Source of the DNA: Serilophus lunatus
Lineage: Eukaryota; Chordata; Aves; Passeriformes; Eurylaimidae
Reading direction: 5' to 3'
Assembly: GCA_013399895.1 (NCBI GenBank)
Contig: VXBA01002396.1
Span: forward strand, 892,301 to 956,300
Length of the DNA stretch: 64,000 bases
The translations under genes and the position numbers were made by a program. Positions 1 to 12,200 of the stretch are shown in pieces. Position 1 is the stretch's first letter, and the number at the start of each line of letters is the position of its first letter. The notes beneath the pieces were generated by a model. The model was given only the letters and a program-made list of their open reading frames with translations, made no database searches and had not been told where the DNA came from.

Positions 1-66
1 GGACACGGGGACACCGGGACACCGGGACACGGGGACACAGGGACACCGGGACACGGGGACTCAGGG
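1..66. repeat. GC-rich minisatellite (GGGACACC/G-type unit)
   Basis: The first 66 bases consist of about seven imperfect copies of an 8-9 base unit, GGGACACCG/GGGACACGG. The array starts at the window edge, so it may be longer to the left. Confidence 0.85.
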
Positions 67-175
67 ACCGGGTCTGCCCGACGCCACCGCCGCTGAAGGT
101 GCCGCTGGTAGCGGGGCCGGTACCGCCGGGCTCCCGTGGGCACCGGCAGGCAGGAGCTGCTCCTTCCGAAGCCAC
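60..175. promoter_or_regulatory. CpG-dense edge, possible CpG-island border
   Basis: This stretch is far richer in G+C and CpG than the rest of the window (for example GACGCCACCGCCGCTG and GGGGCCGGTACCGCCGGG). In birds such clusters usually mark promoters. In mammals TTC7B lies beyond the 3' end of RPS6KA5 in the same orientation, so this could be upstream of its first exon. No TTC7B coding sequence is visible, and the link is inference only. Confidence 0.3.
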
Positions 176-2791
176 TTACACATCGGGTGGGAATGGCACG
201 TTCAGCTGCCCAGCGATGACTGACTGATACACTTTCCCCTTCCACAGAATGTAACGCAAAATTAGTTCCTGCCCGTCACTGGCACTCTTTGCCGTGACGC
301 CGCTCCCCCCTCTGGCTTGGGGTTTTTCATCCATTTAGTGGCGTTCTCCTCTTGCCTTCCCCGCGTTCGTCCCTCACATCCCGCTTTCCTGCAGTCCCGG
401 AGGCCGACAGACCCTTACACACCGTGTCCCACACCAGGGCACACCCAGCGTGCTCACAGCTCCCACCTGCTCCTAAGGCGAAGAGCAGGGCCTGTGTAAC
501 AAAGATCTTCACTGTACAGAGACTAGGCCCTTGGTTTTGAGAAAATAAATGCATTTCCAACATTTGGGTGGGATAAAAATATACTAGCTGAAGTAATTGC
601 AATGGTACTGTGTATCAAATGCTTCATCACACATACACGGCACACCTTTTCCACAAACTTACATACACCTTGGAAGGCTGCTGCCATGACTGATTTTCAC
701 TGAAAAAGTAGCAAAAAGACCAAGACTGCATTAAAAAATCCCTCACACATTGCCATTTACTTTTTGCAAAATAAGGATACAGCCCACTGATGGAAAGAAG
801 AGGCTTTGCAGAGCTATGATGGAATCAGATACAACATGAATTTAATTCAAATGTCTTGTTCCACGTCCTTGGGGCACAGTGCAGACTTGTACTATTGATT
901 CTGTTGATCCTCAGAAATGAGAAGTTAGTGAAGCCAACACGAATTTGGTTGATTTGTGAGGATGACTGCCTATCACCAATGATGATGATAGTTTGGAGGT
1001 TTGAAGACTCAAAAATCAGGCTGGATGCTATTTTTTTCTTACATGCTTTGCAGTCCACTGGATCTAACATGTTAGTCTTCAGAAATAACAAGTTCACAAA
1101 CTCAGAAGTCAAATTTGTGCAAACTTAATGTTACCAGCCTGGGACAGGTCAATCATTATTTTGTAACGGTTAAGAGCAACATATTCTTCGAACCCCATGA
1201 ATCTTCAAACTCTTGTGGAACAATACTATCACAAGTCAGCTTTACGTGCTGTTCAAGAAATAGATCTGTTAGATGTAAATATGACACTGCCTGTGGGTGT
1301 TTGTAGAGTCACTATTTCTAAACAATTCTCTAGTTTGTGTATGTGCATGTGCCACATCTACTAGGGATAGGCGCTTTCTGAAGTTTTGCTTAATTTTGAT
1401 CATCCACTGAAACATCAGAAACAGGATGCACCTTTTTAAAGATCAACAACTTCCATCAAATTACTAATTGATTAGGAATGGATCCAGGCTTCTATAACTA
1501 AAAGTTGTATTAAATGTTAGTACATTCCCCAGCTGTATCCTCAATGTAATAAATATCCACATCATAAAAAGATTGTTTTGCTTCTGTCATCCTTAGACTG
1601 TCACAGTTTTCGCAGTTCTATGACAGATATCTGGTGTCTTTTTCAGTGTTTCAGCTAATTAACCTTTCATTCCCAGTTCTACTGAAGCCAGAATAGCACA
1701 AAATTCAGATATTGTAATTTGCCTTTTTATCAAGTGGCTGTTACAGCACTTTCAGGTTACAGTCCAATTTCAAACAAAATATTCTTCACATTTTAAAAGT
1801 GGAATAGAAATGGTAGCAGAACATTACAGTACTTAAAAAATAGAGTGGAGAACTGCAGGATTGGAGAGAGGATTTAGTAATGTAATAAAGGCAAAAAGAG
1901 AAATAAGTGATAAAGCATTTTTTGTTTACATAAGCTTTCAGAAGATCCAGAGGGCATTAAAGTGATTATAACATGGTGGAGAGATAAGACAATTAAGTTA
2001 CAAATGAGGCAGGAAAAGAATGATAATTCAAAATGTTTGATACCGTAACTACTAGTTCTTTTACACACAAGACTATGAAAACTAAAATTTCACTTTTTGA
2101 AATGAGCTAATTTGCCTATGAAGATTATTCATATTTATTCACAACAATTTTAACACATTTTGTTAGCACTGATCACATCATTTCAGTAAAAGCTACTGGA
2201 AAAATAATAGTATTAAAATATTCACATAACAGTTCATCAGGCTTATTATCTCAACAGTTACTATTTGTGAAGTGCGATGTCTATGCAAAAGGAATTAGTA
2301 CATTTTGAAACACAGTGGAACTCTTTGAAAACCTCCTTTAACATTAATGAAACTTCCGTATACCTCAGACTGCTCTGAGGGGATTCCATTGTAGATGACC
2401 CATAATGGAACACAGTAATGGATCTGGAATGAATAGTATACAAGTGATAGAGAAATATGATCCTGCGTATTTTGTCAATTTTCCCTTTTTTTTCAACCTT
2501 AAACAAAGTGGTGTTTTCTGGAAATAGCCTATTTATTAAACTGTTGGGGCAGACAGAAGCAGTCTGCTCTTAAGGTGCGGCAGCTGTCTGACAAATATAG
2601 AGATATCTGGTTTCCGAAAAGGACAGAAAATTAAAATGCAGGAAAAGTAACTAAGATTCATTTTGCCTTATGCCATCACTTGCACTCCAATCCCACCAAG
2701 ATGAGTTCAGTAGGAGAAATAATGGACTGTCCAGGGCAATTTCACGGGTTTGCTATGAAGAAGCAGGAACTTTCAGTACCTGGCTACACAG
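176..2791. other. Intergenic, no gene seen
   Basis: The sequence becomes AT-rich after about 540. Short open frames of 60-95 codons occur on both strands, but none resembles a known protein or shows splice context. No repeat is recognised here. Confidence 0.6.
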
Positions 2792-3460
2792 TGTGGTGGT
2801 TTGATCGTGGCTGGATGGGGTTAGGGTTAGTGGACAGGGGAGAAAAAATATAATGAAAGGTTCATTAGTTGAGATAAGGACTGGAAGGAGCCACTCACTC
2901 ATACTGTCATGGCTCGGCTTGGGGATATTAAGTGAATTTATTACCAATCAAAATCAAAGCATGAAAATGAGAAATAAAACAGATCTCGAAACATCTTTCC
3001 TCCACCCCTTCTTCTTTTCCGGGCTTTATCTCCTCCCAATAGAGGTTAAGGGAGACAGGAATGGGGGTTATAGTCAATCATAGATTGTTTCTGCTACTGC
3101 TCAGGGAAAGGAGTCCTCCCCCTGCTTCAGCATGGGGTCGCTCAGCATGGGAGATAGTTCTCTGTGAAAATCTGCAGTGTGAGTCCTTCCCATGGGCTAC
3201 AGCTCTTCACGAACTGCTCCAGCCTGGGTCCCTTTCCACAGGGTGCAGTCCTTCAAGAACAGGCTGCTCCAACCTGGCTCCCTCACAGGGTCACAAGCTC
3301 TGCCAAAAAACCTGCTTTAATGTGGGCTCATCTCCCCATGTGTCTGCAGGTCCCTGCCAGGAGCCTGTTCTCACAGGGTCACAACACTCTTTCGGGCATC
3401 CCACCTACTCTGATGTGTGGCTCCTCCAAGGGCTGCATTTCTCAAATGTGAAGTGCAAAT
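2792..3460 (+). mobile_element. Avian interspersed repeat, probable endogenous-retrovirus LTR-type
   Basis: It begins TGTGGTGGTTTGATC and contains a degenerate series of units of the kind 'GGGCTACAGCTCTTCACGAA.. CTGCTCCAGCCTGGGTCCC.. GGGTGCAGTCCTTCAAGAAC'. I recognise this layout from bird genomes as a common LTR-related repeat. A local internal periodicity (GGGTC..CAC..GG / CTGCTCCA) gives open frames of up to 139 codons at 3061-3480 on the plus strand. These are repeat artefacts and not genes. The strand is that of the recalled consensus, and the right boundary is approximate. Confidence 0.6.
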
Positions 3461-6400
3461 ATTTTCTCACATTAATGTGAGAATTAATTTCTTTGCAGTG
3501 AAGAGCACAACTCCTAAGCATTATAGAAGCAAACATTTTAGTGGAATCGAAGTCTTTTTGTTCAGTTAGTGCTACATTGTCAGTGAAAGGAGGTAACTGG
3601 AGAGTTCTCCATTCCTACTGAAGACAGTAATCTCTCTGAAATTTAGAACAGACCATATAAAAATTGTTAGAGAAATTAATTTCACAGTGGCATTTGTCTC
3701 CTTTTTGAGAGTATCAAAATGCAATTTAAAGGGAAGTGAGGCTCAACAGCATCTACAAAACAAGTCTGACAATGTGCACATTAAAAACCTACCACCTCTG
3801 CCTCATAACAAGGAATAGAGTCATATCAAAATATTTCAACATTTCAAGGTTTTGTACTAATATGAATTTATTTTCTTAGAGATGAAATTGTTACATCTGC
3901 AAATGTACATTATTTTGTAAATTATTAAGCCTTTACAGCTGTTTGAAAGTTAAAAATCATACACAAAACAATTCAAGAAAACCTATGAGCCTGGAAAGCT
4001 TTCTTCACAATGGTCTTTAGATTTTGTAGTTTGTTGCCTTCAAAGAGATTCAGTTTATACTGCACTTGTGAGATGATGGGCAACTGATACTTAAAATGAA
4101 ATGTATACCTGTACCATCAGGCAAATACTTATTTTTTTGTATGAAATCCCTTAATGTTAATTCTTAGTCTTTAATAAATGACAGAGGCTAACAGTCACTG
4201 ATATGGATTGACTGAATCTGAAGTTTAATTACTAGTTGTGCTGCTGAAGACAAAAAGTCAGACTCCAAAAAGGCTCCTTCCAAGCCCATTCATGTGAAAT
4301 GGGAACCAGCATTGTCAGTGAAAGGGCAACAGAGTGTCACTCAACAGGCAATATATATTGAACTCATACTCTTCCAGCTCATGCTTGGAAATGTCCACTG
4401 CACCACAAATGCATATATTTACATGCATTGAAAAAAAAAATTAAAAAAGCACTCCACTGGTTTTTGGAGGCTGAATAAATACATTTCCATCTGAATTGCT
4501 ACTTGTTTCACAAGTGCACATTTACAAAGGTATTATGCCAGAAAATTTGCTACCCTATGTTAACACGTATTAATGAACAAAATGGTAAGAAAAATGTTAT
4601 AGTTTGCTGTTTCTCATGTTTATTGTGCCAGTATAAAACTTCTCAGTCTTGTTCAAAGATTTAAGGATTTCAGATAAATGCTTTGGCCATGTTTAAGTTC
4701 AGGGAATAGCCAAAGTAGGCTCTAATCACAGGTCTTTCAATGTGTTCCACTCATGGTAACCCTCTTTCCTGCTGTATTTCAGACTGTTGTCCCACACTGT
4801 TCTCACAGGGAAGCAGGTGAAGAGGATCCTCATGCTGTCTTTGCACAATAACAAAACTGACAGACACAGTTCAGCTCAATTCTAGACGTGGTCCAGATTC
4901 TAGCTTAAAGCTCAAAAAATAAAATCTTCCTAGACAAAGTGAACCTCACGAACACAGACATTTTCCTATTCTTTTGACTTTTTTTATGCAAAAGGTGTCC
5001 AGAGTAGAATTCTGGATTTTAAAAAAGTAGTAATTATGTATTTTTACAAAGATAAACTTTTTCCACTTTAATTAGGCTTCTCATTTTCAACACAGAAAAT
5101 AAGCCATGTACCATTTTAAACTATTTCTTAAGGGTAAAAATAATATATCTATTATATGTTAGGAAATTGAAAAAGTAGATTACAATAAATATGTACCTTT
5201 GTAAATTTGAAATCTCTATCTAGCAAAGCAATAATTGCAGCTCTTCTCTCTGTAGAACAATTGTTTGACTTCATTACATTATTGGCTAAAATCATACTTA
5301 GAGCAGTTCCTGTCTATGCAGGAATCACATAATTGTGTTTCCAACTGCACTTCTGTGACCATTTAAGAGAAGATGAAGATCAGTTGTTTGTCATATTAAA
5401 TTTACAGAGTGCAGCAGTTACATTTCTTTCTCAGTTCCAAAGTTCAACCCCTTTAAATAAATTAGATTGTTACATAGAATAAAAGTTTTTATTTTTCAGA
5501 TTTTCTTCTTTTCTTCTTCCCCATGTCCCTATTAGAAATACAAATATTATTTATTTACTAATGAACACCAATATTTTACCCATTGATATTCAGATGCATC
5601 TGGGACAAAGAAAGATGGTTAAATCTGAAGCATCTACAATGTCATACTGCATTCAAACACGTTGCTTGTTGCAGTCAATATGAGCAGTTAAACTACTTGC
5701 CAGCTCCACTGCCAGACCACCAGAGGGAGTAGAAAACTACATATAACTTCTAATAGTTTCTAAAACTGTAGGTAGCTTAAAACAGAAAATACTGTGTGTT
5801 GTGAGTACTACAGGGTTAGAAAGTTGTTGAAGATAATGAAAAAAATCTAGCAGTATCACCAGTTCATTACTATCCAGAGGCAAGAAAAATGTTGGTGACA
5901 GAGACAAACGACCAATCAGCAACTATTTTTGTTCTGAGTTTGGAAAGAATGAAAATCATGCATTTAAAATAGATTTTTCAATTATGTTAATAAGAGAGAA
6001 GTATTTAAAAAATCAGCAGATTCAGAATTAGTACAAAAAAGTCCTAAACAAAGGGTCCTAAACTCTGGTCTCATCACGCATCTCTGAACAGATCGTGGAG
6101 CACCTGAGGACACTGGGCTCGTGCCTATGTGCCAAAGGAAGGTGGAAGACAGCAGTAAAATACAGTCTGCCCAGCCTGAGGTGACCCTAAGAGAAAAAAA
6201 CCAGAAAATTGGCATACAGGGTTACATTATGAAGTTCCAAAAACAAAGTCCCAGCAGAGAGGGGAGAAGGAGATTCCCTAGGATCAGCTGGGGAAAATTC
6301 CAAAAGACCTATACTCCTGATTAGAAACACTAGGAAGTGGACCTGTAAAAGGAGTGTGAACTGCTACTTCTGCACAGCAAACATGAGTTCAGAGACCTGC

Positions 6401-8753
6401 TCAGACACCAGTCTGCCATAATAACTGACAGTATCAACAAAGTACTTGCCTTATGTTTTGGAAATTAAACATCATGTAAAGAAAATTTACAAATATAATA
6501 ACAGAAAATTAGAAAAAAACAAAAAACAAACAAACAAACAAAAACGAACAAAAAACCAAAAGTGAGACCCCGCACCAAATAAATTTATATAAAAAATTAG
6601 ACTTTTAAAATTTTATCACAATAACTATTTGGTAAAATACCAAAGAGGCAGTAGATTCTTCAAGTCTCGATATCTCCAAAACAAGACTGGATGTTTTTCA
6701 GGTAACATGAATTGGTTAAACACAAGTTATTTGCTCCTCAAGTGACTAACTGATTTACCTTTGATACAGGATGTCAGATAGGAAACCACAGACAATTCCC
6801 TGAAATCCTTGCTGCATTGTGCAGTGGCAGCCTATAAAACACTAGACATCACCAAGAAGACTACTAAGGACAAAGCAGCCAGTATCATTCTGCCACACTG
6901 GAAACCATGGCATGTTGGCACCTGGAGTGCTGCATACAATTCTGGTGTCACTGGATTGACTCAGGGTGACATTTCTTACATTCTTGCAATACTCAATTGG
7001 TTTTACACACTACAGCTTACTTTATCTGGCCCTACTCAACCTTTCAGAACTCTACTGCCTAATACTCGTTCTTGTTGGCAGAAAGACAAACGCTGCTTTT
7101 GTCTTCTAAGGTTCTCTAGAAATCAATTTATTTCCTCTTCATATACTCTGCTATATCATAGCACCTTTCTATGAAAAGTTCAACTTGGTATTTGCAGGAA
7201 AGATTAGGACTGAAACACAGTTCATTTAAAACATAAAAGCATGATCAAAGAAGTCTCCAAAAGGTCTAGCATTGTCTGAAACCACAGAACAGACGATTTC
7301 TAGTCTACTTCTCTGTGCGGGAGATCATTCTACCTATCAACAGAGAAAGGTTAAAACCAGTGCTTTTTATAGCTGTTTGTTAAAACCTAAAGTAGAAAAC
7401 AACATTACTGTGACTACAGCTGGCTGGGGATGGATGTGAACTACCCTTCTGTGGACTTTATCAGTTTACAAAGATGATTTACAAACAAAGGTTCTGTGGA
7501 ATAACTGAGTGCTTACAGCCTCTTAGTGCTCCTGCTGGATCCAAGTACAGGCTCTTGAAAATCTGAAGTTCCGCACCTTCTGGGAAAAGCTGACTTCTCC
7601 TGCATGCTGCTGACATAACTCTACTTCAAAGTGTAAAAGTCTAATCAGCCAGCCAGGTCTGGCACCTTGTTCAGAGTATCCAAGGTCTGAAAGTGCTATT
7701 TGAGTATCTACGTTTTGGGTTGCACTCATACCTCCTGTCCCCTCCAAATTTTATTTTTAAAACATTTTATACTTCTAACATTATTCATTCTGTTTATCAA
7801 ATATGTCATGCAGACAGTAAGATACCTATTCATTGACCAGTGTAATCTTAACCCTATTCATAGTGACCATGTGCCTTAAGCTAGGTGCTAGAGATTAGTA
7901 ATGGCACAAATACTATCAGTCTGTATTAGAGACTTGTTCAGATACTTCTCCCTGCTGTCTCAGAAGTTGAACACAATGCAACAGGCAATAAACTCCCTAG
8001 TTATTACCTATAAAACTGCTTTCACTCAAGTATCATCTGCCTAGTATTCAGATATTCAGTTTATGGTTTTTTTACATTTTTCTGCAAGAAGAGTTCCCAG
8101 CACAACTTGAAGAGTCGGAAGATCAATGGACATGCAGATCACTAGATACCATGGGGAATATCCACACTGCTGCTCTGCTCTGTGCGTAGCCCTGGCAAGA
8201 AATCAAAAATAAGGGAATCCAAGGCTGACTTGTTAATTGCGACATGATGTACTTTTCCACATTGTTTTGCGTTAACTTGAAAGCCACCACAGTGGTTAAC
8301 CACACAATTTAGGGGAAAAACAACAACAACAAAAAATCTCTCCTATTTCTGAACACCATGGCCTGGAGAAGAAATCAGGCTGCTGATGATCAAAACCTTC
8401 ATTACAGTTATCAATCCAACACAGCTAAAGAATCTGATTTGCTGAACACTGATCATACCCAGGTGGTTGGTAAGGCTTGTAAATAAGGGCAAGTACCTTG
8501 AAGACAGACGCCCAACAAAAGATTTTCATAAACCCATGGCTGTGATAGGACTGGCCAACAACAGGCTGGGCATATCATCCCTCAAATCAACATGATTAGG
8601 CTTTAACAGCTCTAGAAACAGGAGCATTCAGCTGACATCTGCTTCCACTAATGTTCCAGAACTCCTGAGCAGTCATCCAGAACAGAGTTTTATTTCTTTC
8701 ACCACTGCATTTACAAAATGTTCCTCTCTTCTAACGCTTTTCCAGTCAAATTC
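3461..8753. other. Intergenic, no gene seen
   Basis: AT-rich single-copy-looking DNA. It holds an AAAC-rich simple repeat at 6512-6560 and scattered short open frames (longest 121 codons at 6809-7174 on the plus strand) without recognisable similarity. Confidence 0.6.
6512..6560. repeat. (AAAC)n-type simple repeat
   Basis: A-rich tract with five to six AAAC/CAAA units in series (AACAAACAAACAAACAAAAAC), slightly interrupted. Confidence 0.9.
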
Positions 8754-9200
8754 AGAATCATAGAATGTTAATGGTTGGAAGGGACTTTAATGACCATCAA
8801 CTCCCAACCTCCCTTACCATGGGCAGGGACACCTCCCACCAGACCAGGATGCTTGAGGCCTTATCCATCCCAGCCTTGAACACTGCCAGTGATGGAGCAC
8901 TCCCAGCCTCAATGGGCAACCTGTTCCAACGCCTCACCACCCTCACAGTAAACAATTTCTTGCTGATATCTAGTGTAAATGGCACCTCCTTCAGTTTTAA
9001 CCCGTACCTCCTTGGCCTATCGCTACAGTTCCTGACAGAGTTCCTCTCTGCTTGCCTGTAGGCCTTCTTCAGATACTGAAGGTTGCTATGAGGTCTCCAC
9101 ATAACCTTCTGGTCCTCCAGGCTGAACAATCCCAACTTGGTCAGCCTGCCTTCGGAGAAGAGGTGCTCCAGTTCTCTTACTAACTTCCTCTGGACTTACT
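8754..9200 (-). mobile_element. CR1 LINE fragment (3' end), minus strand
   Basis: The left end AGAATCATAGAATG is the reverse complement of the CR1 3' terminal repeat, followed by GGTTGGAAGGGAC. On the minus strand, 9135-8797 translates to CR1 pol C-terminal sequence (KLKEVPFTLDISKKLFTVRV and RRWNRLP). It is 5'-truncated and without a reverse-transcriptase core, so not mobile. Confidence 0.93.
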
Positions 9201-12200
9201 TCTTCAGAACCCTATCTTGATTGATTTTCTGGACATTAGGCAAAATAAAGTATTGCAATTAACTTCTCTTGCTTTTTGGTAAACTTCTGCCACAAGATTT
9301 TGCACTTTGTTGATGTGACAAAGAATTTTCGAGATGTGCGTATTTATCAGTAGTTCGTTGGTAACTGGCATATAGTGAGTTATGGAAATCAACATCCATG
9401 TTGCCACCTTTGCCATTTGAAAATGGCGGTTCCAAGGAAAAAAGTTGTCAGGTTAATCTGGTTTTTTAATGCTAAAATATTTTAAATAAAATGTAGAGAC
9501 ATTGCTTCTTTAAAAGCAATGGTGTGCGACCAGAATGTCCCGTAAATTGTAGTGAGGCAAAGCACACAGCATTCCCTTCTTCACATTTCTTTTCCTCTCC
9601 CCACTCCCTGCCCACACTGACACAAGTAATAGCATGCCCCGTTCCTCTTATTGCAAATTAACACAGCCTGCTCCTTTATAACCAGCTGTCAGAATCTGTC
9701 ACCAATTCATTTTTTGCCTTTACAGCTTCAAAGGCAAAGGTAGAAATTAGAGATGATCTCTTCTACTGGGACTTCAGCAAAAGTTTTTATCTGACAAGAA
9801 ACAATTTTGCAGGTTTCTTTCTCTGTAAGTGAAAGAGTTCAGTAAATATATCTGTAAGCATCAAAATTTGCTGCAGGAGCATCTTAATAAGACTGTCAAG
9901 GTTGAAAGCCATTGCCAAGTTTTTATTCATTGTTGTAATCCAAATGTAGGTTAAGATTAAAGGCCTGTTGTCACTTTGGTCTTGAAGAAGATCTCTTTTA
10001 ATCTGACACCTTTAAAATTGAACTAAGTGACCTGCCATGGCTGCATAACAATGGGACTGACACAGCAATACAATATTAAGTAGAACAGTATTAACACTTG
10101 AACTTAAAAGCAGCAGGGATATAGCACCTTGAGTTCTAATTTGTACCATCCCTCTACAATGAACCTATCACCAGACAGTAGGACCCTGTTCCCTCAAGTA
10201 GGCATAGCTTCACAGTAACTATTATGTACAGCTGAGTTATTTATTTAAAGGACGAGAACTCATTTAGGAGACACCCAAGAAAAGCTTTGAGGTATTTGCT
10301 GCTTTTATGAATTAGTTTCTCTTCTCCCCTGTATATTGATTTTTAAGGAAAAAAAGCAAGTGGCTTTACTAATGAGTAAGCTTCTACAGACAGTACTACC
10401 ACCTAGTCACCTCTGGCAGTGTAACTGAAGAGATGAATCCTGGGGATTTGTTGCCTCTTTGCACCCCTGTTTTTAAACACAATTTCCCTCCTTTCTTCTC
10501 ACTTTGCTAAACAACAACGACCTTACACTTGGAAACTTTTTTAGCATAGTTGAACATGTCACACAAAATTGCACTCATAACTTAGGCACAATGTACTTGA
10601 TTAAATGTAGTTGTATCAGCAAATATCATTAATACACATGTGTATTTTGAACTGGTTACCTTTCCAAGCAGACTTCCTTCGGTGATTCACAAGGCCCTAT
10701 CCCAAATCCTTAATTTTTCTCCTACTTATGAAAATAAAGCTTTAGTCACAATCATGCTAACACAGCTACATATTTCCAAAAAAGGCCCAAGAAAAATCAG
10801 ATGAACATAAATGAGATGCCAAGATTAAGATTTGATGCTGGATTTGTTGACAAATATCTTTATATTAAGAAAACTGCAACAAATTTGTAATCAGTTTTCA
10901 GTTTCATCTGACTTGGTTTTTTGCAGCTCCTGAGCAATCAAAGAAGAGTTCTGTTTTTCTTTTATTACTGGCATTTCAAAGGAAGTTAGCAGAGTTTTGC
11001 ATGAACTTCTTGAATACAGGGAGATTGGCTGCCAATTTTTAAAGCAATTTTGTGTGTGAATTCCTTTCTACCGCTGAATAAAGTATTAGTCAGACCAGCC
11101 CATAACATCTCTACCCAAAAACTGAAAATTGTTTCCCAGGCAGTTTCAGACTTCCATTTCTATTGCACAGAACATGAAGGCTGTCAAAATACATTGGTTT
11201 TCTCTAAATTTACATTATTGTAGTGTCCTGCATTTCTCAATTTTGCAGCTTCTGAGCACAACAAACAAGACTGCTCCAGCTGGCCTATGGTATTGAAAGC
11301 ATCACTTTATTTATCAGTGCAGACTACAGGAATCAGCCTAAGTTTTCTTTCCTACAGAGATGTTCTGAACATTCAGAATCTATTGAATGAATGATATATA
11401 AAAATGCAGGATGGCAGGCGAGAGCAAGCCAGCAGCTCTGCATTTCTTATATTTTTATAGAATCCAGTGCTCTGTGGGTCAAAGGAGCAAAATGTGAAGT
11501 GTTTCTCATAAGCAGACAAAGACCAAAGCACTTTAATTTGTTTACAGAAAAGATAGTTATTTTCTGTTCTCTCAATCCAGAAAATTCCATCAGCTATCTC
11601 AACTGAAGGAAGGCAATATCATGTTTTGCAATGTAAAAACTAGATGCTGAGAAAGACTGTCATTTATGGAGTAAAGAACGAAGAGCATCAACTTAGTAAA
11701 AGCACTTGGAATGACATTTGAGAAATAACAAACCATTTCAGTATGGTGACCTAAATGTTACAAAGATCTACAAGTGTGTGGATGCACACACTCAGTGACC
11801 TGGGGAGTTCAGCAATGTGTTTATGCTGGACAACTGGCAAGAAAGCTTGCAGTTCAGTGTAAGCGAGTATTTCATGCACATGGAGATAGCCAGGGGAGGA
11901 ATTTACCCCTGAAAACATCTTTCCAGAAGCCTTTCACCGCTGACTTCTCATAACATTCTTCCTCTTCTGTGGTAGCCCCCTTGGTAGTCCTCCAAATTCT
12001 GTGTGAGTCCAGAACTCATTTTTAAATACAGGTTCTCTTAAACAAGGCATGTTACTTTAAATTGAGGCCTAGACATGCAACACAGCATGTATGTACATGC
12101 AGGCACGTAACACACGCACATATTAAAAATGCAAGTAGCTTGTGCAACACTTCATTAAAACCAATAAACATGTATCATCATTCTATGAAATTTTCTGCCA

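Noticed and set aside
2816..2830. Telomere-like GGGTTAGGGTTAG
   Set aside because: Only two units, inside the LTR-like repeat; too short to be an interstitial telomeric array.
3061..3480. 139-codon plus-strand open frame
   Set aside because: It falls within the LTR-like repeat. The frame is kept open by repeated units and the peptide has no known domain.
6809..7174. 121-codon plus-strand open frame
   Set aside because: No motif, no repeat support, no splice or promoter context; treated as chance.
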